Source: Acidimicrobiales bacterium (GTDB lineage: Bacteria; Actinomycetota; Acidimicrobiia; Acidimicrobiales; Aldehydirespiratoraceae). From it: a stretch of 64,000 nt of DNA. Shown one piece after another: positions 54,279 to 63,059 of this stretch (positions are counted from its first letter, which is position 1; every line of letters starts with the position of its first letter). Below the pieces are notes generated by a model. The model saw only the letters and a list, made by a program, of their open reading frames with translations, did not search any database and was not told the DNA's origin. A program made the position numbers and the translations under genes. Where the stretch lies: the NCBI GenBank assembly GCA_040219515.1, contig JAVJSI010000015.1, positions 1 through 64,000 of the forward strand, written 5' to 3'.

Positions 54279-57200
54279 GTGCCTGATTCCCCCCTGCTCG
54301 ACGGCCTGAATCCCTCCCAGTTCGACGCCGTCGTGCACACGGGCGGGCCACTGCTCGTCGTTGCCGGTGCCGGTTCGGGCAAGACCCGGGTGCTCACCCA
54401 TCGCATCGCCCATCTGATGGACGAGGGCTTGTCGCCGTTCGAGATCCTGGCCATCACCTTCACCAACAAGGCCGCCGGCGAGATGAAGCACCGGGTGGGC
54501 GAGCTCGTCGGACCCGTCGCCCAGAAGATGTGGGTGTCCACCTTCCACTCGGCCTGTGTGCGCATCCTGCGGCGCGATGTCGAGCGGCTCGGGTTCCCGT
54601 CGCGCTTCTCGATCTACGACCAGGCCGACGCCGTGCGCCTGGTCGGCTACGTCATCCGCGACCTCAACCTCGACCCGAAGCGCTTTCCGCCCCGCTCGGT
54701 ACACGGCGCCATCTCCGCCGCGAAGAACGACAACATCGGTGCCGCTGCCTATGCCGAAGCCGTGCAGCAGATCTACGAACGCAAGATCGCCGACGTCTAC
54801 TTCGAGTATCAGAAGCGTTTGCTCACTGCGGGGGCGATGGACTTCGACGACTTGCTCCAGCGCACCGTCGAGTTGTTCCGCACCCATCCCGACGTGCTCG
54901 ACAGCTGGCGGCGCCGCTTCGGTCACGTGCTGGTCGACGAGTACCAGGACACCAACCCGGTCCAGAACGACCTGGTGCTCATGCTCGCCGAGGAACACCG
55001 CCAGGTCACCGTTGTGGGCGACAGCGACCAGTGTCTCCCGTCCGGCACGATGGTCGAGACGCCCTCGGGGTTGCGACCGATCGAAAGCCTCGAAGAGGGC
55101 GACGAGGTGCTCGGCACCGGCGGCGGTGCTGATCTCGTCGCCCGACCGATCACCCACGTGCACCGGTCTCGCCACGTCGGGCGCCGCTATCGCGTCACCG
55201 CCGGCGGCCACACGATCGAGGGCACCCCGCACCACATCGTCCCGGCCCGACTGGATCTCGATCCGTCGCAGCACGTGGTCTATCTGATGTACCGCCACGA
55301 CCGTGGCTACCGGATCGGGCAGACCAGAGCGATGCGGTCGGGCAAGGCCGGTCTCGACATCGGGCTGCGGGTTCGCTGCAACCAAGAGCATGCCGACAAG
55401 GCGTGGATCCTGAAGGTGGTCGACACGCCCGCCGAGGCGTCGTGGTGGGAATCGTGGTTCGCGGCGACCTACGGTCTCCCCACGGCCTGCTTCCACGCCG
55501 TCGGACGCTCGTTGGCGATGTCCGACGAGGACCTCGTTCGGCTCTATGCCGAGGTCGACACATACTCGGGGGCCAAGCAGCTCTTCGACGACCTCGATCT
55601 CCACGACGAGTTCCCTCATCATCGTCCCCAGGGCGGAAGGAACCGACAGACCCTGAACCTCACGATGTTCTCCGATCTCCGAAGCGGTGACGTCGGGTCG
55701 CACCGTGTCCAATGGTGCTCGAATCGCCTCGACATCGCCGAGCGCCTGCGGTCCAAGGGTCACTCGGTGCGCCCGGGCAAGAGTGATTCCCTTCGGGTCG
55801 AAACCTCACGCAAGCACTATCGCGAGGCACTCGACTACGCCGTCCACATGGCGTGGGACGGCGACCTCGAGGTCGCCCGACGGGCCATGATCGATGGTGA
55901 GCTCCACACGCTCCAGCCGTTGTCGCATCTCCGACCGGGCATGGTCGTCAAGGTGGCGACGGCTGACGGACTGGTCGATGCCAGGGTCGAAGAAGTCGAG
56001 GTGCTCGATACCGAGGGCGACGTCTACGACCTCGAGGTCGCCGACATCCACACATATGTCGCCGACGGCGTACTCGTGCACAATTCGATCTATCGATTTC
56101 GAGGCGCCGACATCCGCAACATCCTCGAGTTCGAAGAGGCCTTCCCCGACGCCACCGTGGTGGTGCTCGAGCAGAACTATCGGTCGACCCAGTCGATACT
56201 CGACGCGGCCAACGCCGTCATCGCCAAGAACGTGGGCCGCAAGCCGAAGGACCTCTGGACCGACCAGGGCCCGGGCGCCAAGATCGTGCGCTATCACGCC
56301 GACGACGAGTCCGACGAGGCCCAGTACGTCGCCAACGAGATCGCTCGGCTCCACGACCACGAGCAGGTCCGCTACGACGAGATGGCGGTGTTCTACCGGG
56401 CCAACGCCCAGTCCCGCGTGTTGGAGGAGTTCCTCCTGCGGGTGGGCATTCCCTACAAGGTGGTCGGCGGCACCCGCTTCTACGACCGCCGCGAGATCAA
56501 GGACGCCATCGCCTACCTGCGGGCGATCGTCAACCCCACCGACGAGGTGTCGGTGAAGCGGATCATCAACGTGCCCAAGCGGGGCGTGGGCGACTCCTCG
56601 ATCGGCAAACTCGATGCCTGGGCGAGCGCCACTGGTGAGTCGTTCGACCAGGCCGTGGTGCGCTTCGACGAGGCCGGGGTGGGCGGACGAGCGGCCACGG
56701 GAATCGAGAAGTTCCTCGTCCTCACCACCGAGATCCGCAAGCTCGATGCCGGGCCCGCGACCATCATCGAGGAAGCTCTCGATCGCTCCGGCTATCTCGA
56801 GGAGCTCCAGGCCGATCGTTCGGTCGAGGCCGAGGGCCGCCTCGAGAACCTGTCCGAACTCGTCGGCATGGCCCGCGAGTACGAGACGGTCGACGAGTTC
56901 CTCGAGCAGATCTCGCTGGTGAGCGAGACCGAGCAGGCCGAGGCCGACGAGTCCACCGTCACCTTGATGACGTTGCACTCGGCCAAGGGTCTCGAGTACC
57001 CCTACGTGTTCATCATCGGGATGGAGGACGGCGTCTTCCCCCACATCCGCTCGCTCGGCGAACCGCACGAACTCGAAGAAGAGCGCCGCCTCGCCTATGT
57101 GGGCATCACCCGGGCGATGCAGAAACTCCACCTCACCAGCGCGTGGAGTCGAATGCTCCACGGCACCACGCAGTACAACCCACCCAGCCGGTTCCTCGAC

Positions 57201-57569
57201 GAGATCCCAGCCGAACTCATCGAAGAGGTCGGCGGGTCGCGCATGCTGCGGTCCAAACGAGACCGCGGGTCCTACGGATCCAGCGGCACGACGTATGGCG
57301 GCGACCGGCAGCGCATCGGGGCCACGCGAGAGCGCGAGCATCGCGAGCGGGTCGTCGAGCAGGCCCTTCAGGCGGGAACCGCGCCGCCCTCGTCGGGTGC
57401 CGACAGCCTCGGCCTGCGCATCGGCGACGATGTGCGCCACTCGCAGTGGGGCGAAGGGGTCATCGTCGACATCGAAGGTGCGGGCGACAAGGCCGAGGCC
57501 AGCGTGCACTTCCCCACGGTGGGCGAGAAGCGACTGTTGCTGGCGTGGGCGCCGCTGCAGAAGATCTGA
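54279..57569 (+). CDS. pcrA: ATP-dependent DNA helicase PcrA/UvrD with intein
   Basis: The 1096-residue precursor would give a 745-residue SF1A helicase (repair, replication restart) once the intein (residues 252-602) is removed. Extein motifs are the Q motif LNPSQFDAV, Walker A VAGAGSGKTRVLTHRI, motif II HVLVDEYQDTN, motif III split as VVGDSDQ and SIYRFRGAD, EQNYRSTQSIL, TLMTLHSAKGLEYPYVFIIG and EEERRLAYVGITRA. The C-terminal DDVRHSQWGEGVIVDIEG is the PcrA Tudor-like domain that binds RNA polymerase. The GTG at 54279 is six bases after TAGGGT (54267-54272) with no ribosome-binding site, suggesting a leaderless mRNA. Confidence 0.95.
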   Translation: MPDSPLLDGLNPSQFDAVVHTGGPLLVVAGAGSGKTRVLTHRIAHLMDEGLSPFEILAITFTNKAAGEMKHRVGELVGPVAQKMWVSTFHSACVRILRRDVERLGFPSRFSIYDQADAVRLVGYVIRDLNLDPKRFPPRSVHGAISAAKNDNIGAAAYAEAVQQIYERKIADVYFEYQKRLLTAGAMDFDDLLQRTVELFRTHPDVLDSWRRRFGHVLVDEYQDTNPVQNDLVLMLAEEHRQVTVVGDSDQCLPSGTMVETPSGLRPIESLEEGDEVLGTGGGADLVARPITHVHRSRHVGRRYRVTAGGHTIEGTPHHIVPARLDLDPSQHVVYLMYRHDRGYRIGQTRAMRSGKAGLDIGLRVRCNQEHADKAWILKVVDTPAEASWWESWFAATYGLPTACFHAVGRSLAMSDEDLVRLYAEVDTYSGAKQLFDDLDLHDEFPHHRPQGGRNRQTLNLTMFSDLRSGDVGSHRVQWCSNRLDIAERLRSKGHSVRPGKSDSLRVETSRKHYREALDYAVHMAWDGDLEVARRAMIDGELHTLQPLSHLRPGMVVKVATADGLVDARVEEVEVLDTEGDVYDLEVADIHTYVADGVLVHNSIYRFRGADIRNILEFEEAFPDATVVVLEQNYRSTQSILDAANAVIAKNVGRKPKDLWTDQGPGAKIVRYHADDESDEAQYVANEIARLHDHEQVRYDEMAVFYRANAQSRVLEEFLLRVGIPYKVVGGTRFYDRREIKDAIAYLRAIVNPTDEVSVKRIINVPKRGVGDSSIGKLDAWASATGESFDQAVVRFDEAGVGGRAATGIEKFLVLTTEIRKLDAGPATIIEEALDRSGYLEELQADRSVEAEGRLENLSELVGMAREYETVDEFLEQISLVSETEQAEADESTVTLMTLHSAKGLEYPYVFIIGMEDGVFPHIRSLGEPHELEEERRLAYVGITRAMQKLHLTSAWSRMLHGTTQYNPPSRFLDEIPAELIEEVGGSRMLRSKRDRGSYGSSGTTYGGDRQRIGATREREHRERVVEQALQAGTAPPSSGADSLGLRIGDDVRHSQWGEGVIVDIEGAGDKAEASVHFPTVGEKRLLLAWAPLQKI
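55032..56084 (+). other. Intein in the PcrA motif III, with GIY-YIG-like insert
   Basis: A 351-residue in-frame intervening protein. It begins with Cys1 (CLPSGTMVETPSGLRPIESL, block A), has the block B TxxH in IEGTPHHIV (about 62-70), block F VYDLEVADIHTYVADG and ends VHN, followed by Ser as the +1 residue. So splicing residues are intact. Between blocks B and F are about 230 residues. They contain VVYLMYRHDRGYRIGQTR (82-99), whose Tyr84 and Tyr93-Arg-Ile-Gly fit the GIY-YIG nuclease pattern, then Arg102 and the helix AEASWWESWFAATYG with Glu140. No LAGLIDADG motif is seen. The nuclease call is tentative. Confidence 0.92.
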
Positions 57570-57594
57570 CTGACGCCTGACCGACGCCCGTCCC

Positions 57595-57622
57595 CGAGCC
57601 GAATCTCGGCTCGCTTCTTGTT
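57595..57622 (+). terminator. Rho-independent terminator of pcrA
   Basis: An 8-bp stem CGAGCCGA/TCGGCTCG with a 3-nt loop (57595-57613), then the T-rich CTTCTTGTT. Confidence 0.7.
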
Positions 57623-57692
57623 GATATCGGCGGGCATCGGCCGACTCGGGAAGTGACATGTCGACACTGCTGCCCGGGCTCGAGGAGCCTTC

Positions 57693-58358
57693 ATGACCGG
57701 CGCCCCCGTGGCGTTCGGCTCCCGCGAGGGCGGTATGGATCGACGAAGCTTCGTCGGTCGGACCGTGGCCGTCGGCGCAGCCGTGTGGGCGGCCCCGAGC
57801 GTGATCTCCATGGAACCAGTAGCCGCCGCGGTGGGGTCCTGTGCCGGGGTGTCCGTCCACGAGTTCTCGTCCGGACTCGACGGGTGGACCATCGACAACG
57901 AATGGGGTGACGGCGTCAACGGGCTGTGGAACCACAATGTCGACGCCGGCCGCGATGGTGGCTCGCTGCACTACGGGCGCGGAGTCGGTGGCACGTACCG
58001 AACGGGCTCGAGTCGGAACTCGGGTCGGGTCTACTCGCCCGAATTCCTGATGCCCGCGACGGGTCCCTTCGTTCTCAAGTTCACGTTGTGGCGCCAGGTC
58101 GAAACCGTGAAGAACGGCTCCGATCGGCTCACCCTGCGGATCCTCGGTCCCCCGAACGCGTCCCTCTACTCCGTGTCGTCGGTCGGTGACACGTCCGGCT
58201 TCGAGAACCACACGATCACCCTGCCGAACGGTGTCAAGGGTCGAACGATCCGACTCCAGTTCGAGTTCGACACCCGCGACGGCAAGAACAACGATCACGA
58301 GGGCATCTACATCGGACGTTTCGAGCTGAACGCGTGCCCCCCACCGGGCGGCGGCTGA
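57693..58358 (+). CDS. Tat-exported protein of unknown function (paralogue A)
   Basis: A 221-residue protein with a twin-arginine signal (MDRRSFVGRTVAVGAAVWAAP) after a 14-residue leader. The mature part begins GSCAGVSVHEFSSGLDGWTIDN and looks like a single jelly-roll, carbohydrate-binding-like domain (GRDGGSLHYGRG, NSGRVYSPEF, YSVSSVGDTSGFENHTI, EGIYIGRFELNACPP); two Cys near the ends could pair. The ATG at 57693 has GAGGAG 5 nt upstream. Ligand unknown. Confidence 0.75.
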   Translation: MTGAPVAFGSREGGMDRRSFVGRTVAVGAAVWAAPSVISMEPVAAAVGSCAGVSVHEFSSGLDGWTIDNEWGDGVNGLWNHNVDAGRDGGSLHYGRGVGGTYRTGSSRNSGRVYSPEFLMPATGPFVLKFTLWRQVETVKNGSDRLTLRILGPPNASLYSVSSVGDTSGFENHTITLPNGVKGRTIRLQFEFDTRDGKNNDHEGIYIGRFELNACPPPGGG

Positions 58359-58423
58359 TCCAGTCCCGACTGGGCCATTCGACCCACAATCGTGAAGTCC
58401 GAGGGACATCGGCCGACAGATAC

Positions 58424-59176
58424 ATGGTCATGTCCGTTGTCCGTTCGCCGCGCCCTACATCGATGATGGACCGTCGTGCCTTCCTCGGGCGCACGACTGC
58501 GGCCGCCGCCGCAGCGTGGACCGTTCCGGCAGTTCTGAGCATGGATCCGGTCGCCGCGGCGGCAGGGTCCTGTTCGACCACCACGGTCTACGAGTTCTCG
58601 TCCGGACTCGAAGGCTGGACGGTCGACAACTCCTTCGGTTCCGGTACGACCGGGTTCTGGAAGCACAACAACCAGGCCTCTCGTGATGGCGGGTCGCTGC
58701 ACTACGGCAACGGCACGAGCGGGAACTTCCGCACGGGCAACTCCCGCAACTCCGGACGGGTCTACTCGCCCGAGCTCGAGATCCCGAGCTCCGGGCCGAA
58801 CACCGTGCGGTTCACCGTGTGGCGCGAGGTGGAGGTGGAGGATCCCGGCTACGACCGGCTTCGGCTTCGCATCCTCGGGTCGCCGAACCAGACGCTCTAC
58901 CAGGTCTCGTCGATCGGCGACACCAGTGGATTCGAGACGTACACGATCGCGATCCCCTCGACGTACAACGGCGACACGGTCCGCTTCCAGTTCGATTTCG
59001 ACACGATCGACGGGAACTACAACGACTACGAAGGCGTGTACATCGGCCGGTTCGAGGCATCCGCGTGCCCGCCGGTGGCCGCCGCGGCATTCGGGGCCCA
59101 GTCCGCCCGTTCCGCACAGTCGGTCACCACCGTCGATGACGACCCCGAGGACGAGCCGGCGCCACCGCGTCGCTGA
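58424..59176 (+). CDS. Tat-exported protein of unknown function (paralogue B)
   Basis: A 250-residue tandem paralogue of the preceding gene: same 14-residue leader length before MDRRAFLGRTTAAAAAAW, same domain (EFSSGLEGWTVDNSFG, SRDGGSLHYGNG, NSGRVYSPELE, YQVSSIGDTSGFETYTI, GVYIGRFEASACPP). It adds a C-terminal Ala/Ser and acidic tail (VTTVDDDPEDEPAPPRR). The ATG at 58424 is chosen to match paralogue A; ATG 58463 and 58466 are also possible. It ends 1 nt before the end of the opposing gene. Confidence 0.75.
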   Translation: MVMSVVRSPRPTSMMDRRAFLGRTTAAAAAAWTVPAVLSMDPVAAAAGSCSTTTVYEFSSGLEGWTVDNSFGSGTTGFWKHNNQASRDGGSLHYGNGTSGNFRTGNSRNSGRVYSPELEIPSSGPNTVRFTVWREVEVEDPGYDRLRLRILGSPNQTLYQVSSIGDTSGFETYTIAIPSTYNGDTVRFQFDFDTIDGNYNDYEGVYIGRFEASACPPVAAAAFGAQSARSAQSVTTVDDDPEDEPAPPRR

Positions 59177-59177
59177 T

Positions 59178-59750
59178 CTATCCAGCGGGACAACTCAGGT
59201 CGGGGCCGACCGGCCTCGGTTCGTCGTCGGTCTCGAGCGCGGCGAGGCGTTCGTCGACCTCGTCCTGGGTCTCGTTGAGGTAGACGATGATCTTCTCGCC
59301 GACGACGCCGACGGGGAAACGTTCGAGCCCGCATCCGAGCTCGTTGAAGGTGACGATGTCACACGCAACATCAGTGCTCGACTGGAGCGTGAACGTCCGT
59401 CGATCGGGGTCCCAGGCGGCGGAACAGTCGCGAGGGTCCGCCGGGCGGCGCACGGAAAAGGCGAGCCAGCCCACCTCGGGGTCGTCGCCGATGTGCTGGA
59501 CGTAGATGTCGCGCTGGCCCTGCGATCCCGCGTCGGCGTAGAGGATCGGCCCACGCGCCGCGATCTCCTCGCTCTGGCGGCCGATGAATCCGGCGTCGAA
59601 CTGGGTGTCGCCGAGCTGCACCTGCACCGTTTCGCTCGAGCGGGCCACCCAGAAAACCATCGCCCCGAGCAGGAGCGCGATGACCACGCCGGTGATGCCG
59701 ACGATCACCGCGCTGCGGGCACTGATCTGGGGGCCTCTCGCAACAGGCAT
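59178..59750 (-). CDS. Membrane-anchored protein of unknown function
   Basis: A 190-residue protein, not recognised. One N-terminal helix (about 14-37, SAVIVGITGVVIALLLGAMVFWV) is followed by an extracytoplasmic domain with four Cys (RDCSAAW, VACDIV, LGCGLERF, DLSCPAG) that could form two disulfides. It converges on the Tat-protein gene and diverges from sucC. The gap 59751-59904 holds TAGTAT at 59832, a possible -10 for sucC, and little else. Confidence 0.65.
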   Translation of the reverse strand: MPVARGPQISARSAVIVGITGVVIALLLGAMVFWVARSSETVQVQLGDTQFDAGFIGRQSEEIAARGPILYADAGSQGQRDIYVQHIGDDPEVGWLAFSVRRPADPRDCSAAWDPDRRTFTLQSSTDVACDIVTFNELGCGLERFPVGVVGEKIIVYLNETQDEVDERLAALETDDEPRPVGPDLSCPAG

Positions 59751-59904
59751 GAGTTCCTCGGTGGTCTGGGTAGCGGAATCTGGGTGGCGAATCCTGGGGT
59801 CGCGGATGTGGAGGCGACAGGGAGACCCGCCTAGTATCGCCCGTGTGCCGCCGCTGAGCCGCCTCGGCCGGTGATGGCACTTTTCGCGTCAGCAGGAGGA
59901 AGCG

Positions 59905-61044
59905 ATGGATCTGTTCGAACATCAGGGCAAGGAGTTCTTTGCCCGGTACGGCATGCCGGTGTCACCCGGCGAGGCCGTGTTCACGGTCGACGACGCGGTG
60001 GCGGCGGCCGAACGTCTCGGCACCCCTGTAATGGTCAAGGCCCAGGTACACACCGGCGGCCGCGGTAAGGCCGGCGGTGTGAAGTTCGCCGCCGACCTCG
60101 ACGCCGTCCGCGAGCATGCCGGCAACATCCTCGGTCTCGACATCAACGGCCACATCGTGAAGCGCCTCTTGATCGAGAAGGCATCCGACATCGCCGAGGA
60201 GTACTACGCCAGCTTCACCCTCGACCGTTCGGCCAAGAAACACCTCGGCATGCTCTCCAAGGAGGGTGGTGTCGAGATCGAGACCGTCGCCGAGGAGACC
60301 CCCGACGCCATCGCCAAGATCTGGATCGACCCCGTCGACGGGCTCACCGAGGACGCCTGCCGGGGCTGGGTGGCGGCCGCCAACCTGCCCGACGCTGCGG
60401 TCGAGGGCGCGGTCGACATCCTCCAGAAGCTCTACACCGCCTACACCGAGGGCGACGCCGATCTCGTCGAGATCAACCCGTTGATCCTCACCCCCGAGGG
60501 CAAGGTCCACGTGCTCGACGCGAAGGTCACGCTCGACGGCAACAGCGAGTTCCGTCACGAGGACTACGCCCAGTACGACGAGACCCAGCCCCGTGACGAA
60601 CGCGAAGAGGCGGCCCACGCCAAGGGTCTGCAATACGTCGGCCTCGAAGGATCGGTCGGTGTGATCGCCAACGGCGCCGGGCTCGCGATGAGCACCGTCG
60701 ACGTCGTCAACCAGGTCGGCGGAAGCCCGGCCAACTTCCTCGACATCGGTGGCGGCGCCAACGCCGACGTGATGGCGGGTGCGCTCGAGGTCATCAACAA
60801 CGACCCCGCGGTCAAGTCGATCTTCATCAACATCTTCGGAGGCATCACCCGTGGCGAGGAAGTCGCCAACGGCATCCTCGAGGCGATGAAGCGGGTCGAG
60901 ATCGACTCACCCATCGTGATCCGCCTCGACGGCACCAACGCCGACGAGGGCAGGGCGATTCTCGCCCCCAACCTGAACGACAAACTGATGATGGAAGAAA
61001 CGATGCTCGACGCCGCCCGCCGGGCTGTGGAACTGGCGAGCTGA
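59905..61044 (+). CDS. sucC: Succinyl-CoA ligase subunit beta
   Basis: A 379-residue SucC of the TCA cycle. The ATP-grasp part has MDLFEHQGKEFFARYGMPVSPG, VMVKAQVHTGGRGKAGGVKFA and DLVEINPLILTPEGKVHVLDAKV; the CoA-ligase part has GSVGVIANGAGLAMSTVDVVNQVGGSPANFLDIGGGA and INIFGGITRGEEVANGI. AGGAGG lies close before the ATG. sucD follows after 11 nt. Confidence 0.97.
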   Translation: MDLFEHQGKEFFARYGMPVSPGEAVFTVDDAVAAAERLGTPVMVKAQVHTGGRGKAGGVKFAADLDAVREHAGNILGLDINGHIVKRLLIEKASDIAEEYYASFTLDRSAKKHLGMLSKEGGVEIETVAEETPDAIAKIWIDPVDGLTEDACRGWVAAANLPDAAVEGAVDILQKLYTAYTEGDADLVEINPLILTPEGKVHVLDAKVTLDGNSEFRHEDYAQYDETQPRDEREEAAHAKGLQYVGLEGSVGVIANGAGLAMSTVDVVNQVGGSPANFLDIGGGANADVMAGALEVINNDPAVKSIFINIFGGITRGEEVANGILEAMKRVEIDSPIVIRLDGTNADEGRAILAPNLNDKLMMEETMLDAARRAVELAS

Positions 61045-61055
61045 GGAGAGCTGAC

Positions 61056-61940
61056 ATGAGCATTTTCGTAGACGAGAACACCAAGGTCATCTACCAGGGC
61101 CTCACCGGCTCACAGGGCAGCTACTACGGCCGCCTCAACGCCGAGTACGGCACCCAGGTGGTCGCCGGTACCCATCCCAAGAAGGCCGGTAGCGATGTCG
61201 ACGGCGTGCCGATCTACGCCAACGTCGCCGACGCCGTGGCCGCCACCGGCGCCACCGCGAGCTGCATCTTCATCCCGGCCCCCGGCGTGCGCGGCGCAGT
61301 CATGGAGGCCGCCGCGGGCGGCGTCGAGTTCATCGTCGCCATCACCGAAGGCGTGCCCGCCCATGATGAGGCGTACTTCTACAACGAGCTCAAGCGGAGC
61401 TTCCCCGATGTGCGGCTGCTCGGCCCGAACTGCCCCGGCATCATCAGCCCCGGCAAGTGCAACATCGGCATCACCGCCGGTCACATCGCCAAGGAGGGCG
61501 GCCCCGTCGGCATCGTGAGCCGATCCGGCACGCTGACCTACCAGGCGCTCTACGAGCTGAAGCAGAAGGACATCGGCGTCACGACGTGTGTCGGCATCGG
61601 TGGCGACCCCGTGCCCGGCACGTCGTTCATCGACTGCCTCGAGGCCTTCGAAGCCGACCCCGAGACCAAGGCCGTGATGATGATCGGCGAGATCGGTGGT
61701 TCGGCCGAGGAAGAAGCGGCCGACTACATCAAGAACCACATGACCAAACCGGTGTCGTCCTACATTGCAGGGGTCACCGCCCCTCCCGGCAAGAAGATGG
61801 GCCATGCGGGCGCCATCGTCTCGGGCGGCAAGGGCACCGCAGCGGCGAAGATGGAAGCGCTCGAGGACGCCGGCGTGAAGGTGGGCCACAACCCCACCGA
61901 AGCGGGCGAACTCATGGCCGAGATCGTCGCCAACCTCTGA
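61056..61940 (+). CDS. sucD: Succinyl-CoA ligase subunit alpha
   Basis: A 294-residue SucD. It has QGLTGSQGSYYGRLNAEYGTQVVAG, LLGPNCPGIISPGKCNIGITAG, GIVSRSGTLTYQALYEL and the active-site His near HAGAIVSGGKGTAAAKMEAL, which is phosphorylated during the reaction. It forms the enzyme with SucC. A terminator hairpin lies 45 nt after the stop. Confidence 0.97.
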   Translation: MSIFVDENTKVIYQGLTGSQGSYYGRLNAEYGTQVVAGTHPKKAGSDVDGVPIYANVADAVAATGATASCIFIPAPGVRGAVMEAAAGGVEFIVAITEGVPAHDEAYFYNELKRSFPDVRLLGPNCPGIISPGKCNIGITAGHIAKEGGPVGIVSRSGTLTYQALYELKQKDIGVTTCVGIGGDPVPGTSFIDCLEAFEADPETKAVMMIGEIGGSAEEEAADYIKNHMTKPVSSYIAGVTAPPGKKMGHAGAIVSGGKGTAAAKMEALEDAGVKVGHNPTEAGELMAEIVANL

Positions 61941-61964
61941 CCGTCCGGTGGGGGTGTCACCACG

Positions 61965-63059
61965 TTGAGGGGTGAAGACTGCAAGCGTGGAGGGGTGCGC
62001 CCCCTCCACGCCCCTCTTCTTGCTGTCTGTTTTCTCCTCGCCGCCTGTGGGACCCGTTCGGTCGACGTGGCCGAACCCGACACGACGACCTCGAATGTCT
62101 CGTCGACCGCGCCCACCACCGTGGCCCCGACGACCACGACATCCTCGTCGGCCACCACCTCGACGACCACCCTGGTGCCGTGGGTGCCGGCGCCGCCGCT
62201 CGCGCTCGACGGCGACGGCGTGCCTCTCAACGGCCAGGCCGACGGCGTCGTCCTGACCACCACGGGTTGGGTGGTGCCGGTGCTCGATGCGGTGGGGGAC
62301 ATTCGTCGGGTCTGGACACCGTGCGGGCGCGAGACACTCATCACCAGTGGCGAGTTCGTGGGCGAGGTCGACTTCGTGCTCGATCCGGGTCACGGCGGCG
62401 CCGAGGAACCGGGCGCGGTCGGCCCCGGTGGAACCCGCGAAGCCGATCTCAACCTGGCGGTGGCCCGCCGGGTCCGCGATGCACTCGAGGCCGACGGCCA
62501 CACGGTGATGATGACCCGTGACAGCGATGTGCGCGTACCGATCGTCACCCGGGCCGAGATCGCGCTGGCCCTCGATCCGATCGCGTTCATCTCGATCCAT
62601 CACAACGCCGGCACCGAGGCGGTCAGCAGCGAGCCCGGCACCGAGATGTTCTTCCAGCTCGAGTCGACCGACTCGAAACGACTGGCCGGGCTGATCTTCG
62701 AGGAGACCCGAGCGTTTCTCGACCCGCTCGGGTCGACCTGGTTCGCCATGGAGGATGCGGGTGCGATGGGTCGCGCCAGCCAGAGCGGTGGCGACTACTA
62801 CGGCGTGCTCCGACGTCCGGCCGCGGTGACCAGCGTGCTCGCCGAGTTCGCCTACATCGTGAATCCGGTCGAGGAGGAACTCCTCAACCGTCCCGAGGTC
62901 CAGGACGGCCTCGCCGAGGCGGTGCGGTCGGCCGTCGAGCGTTTCGTCGACACCGATGACGCGGGCTCGGGCTACACCGAGGACCCGATCTTTCGCGGCT
63001 GGGGCCCCACCGGCGCCGGCCGCACCACGAACTGCACGGATCCGGCGCTCGAGTCGTGA
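61965..63059 (+). CDS. N-acetylmuramoyl-L-alanine amidase, lipoprotein
   Basis: A 364-residue Amidase_3 enzyme that cuts the bond between MurNAc and the stem peptide. A lipoprotein signal (LLAVCFLLAAC, Cys28) and a Thr/Ser-rich linker lead to the domain. Zinc ligands are His in VLDPGHGG, Glu in TREADLNLA and His in FISIHHNAG; the catalytic Glu is likely in VLAEFAYIVN. Starts at TTG 61965 or GTG 61995 are both possible; the sucCD terminator hairpin overlaps the 5' coding end in either case. Confidence 0.88.
   Translation: MRGEDCKRGGVRPLHAPLLAVCFLLAACGTRSVDVAEPDTTTSNVSSTAPTTVAPTTTTSSSATTSTTTLVPWVPAPPLALDGDGVPLNGQADGVVLTTTGWVVPVLDAVGDIRRVWTPCGRETLITSGEFVGEVDFVLDPGHGGAEEPGAVGPGGTREADLNLAVARRVRDALEADGHTVMMTRDSDVRVPIVTRAEIALALDPIAFISIHHNAGTEAVSSEPGTEMFFQLESTDSKRLAGLIFEETRAFLDPLGSTWFAMEDAGAMGRASQSGGDYYGVLRRPAAVTSVLAEFAYIVNPVEEELLNRPEVQDGLAEAVRSAVERFVDTDDAGSGYTEDPIFRGWGPTGAGRTTNCTDPALES
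61985..62011 (+). terminator. Terminator of sucCD, overlapping the amidase start
   Basis: An 11-bp stem GCGTGGAGGGG/CCCCTCCACGC with a 5-nt loop, then the pyrimidine-rich CCCCTCTTCTTGC. It lies within the first codons of the amidase reading, so it could also restrain its translation. Confidence 0.65.

Noticed and set aside
55806-58409. An 867-codon reverse-strand open frame across pcrA and the first Tat-protein gene
   Set aside because: It mirrors conserved helicase coding sequence and crosses a terminator; the composition is that of a shadow frame.
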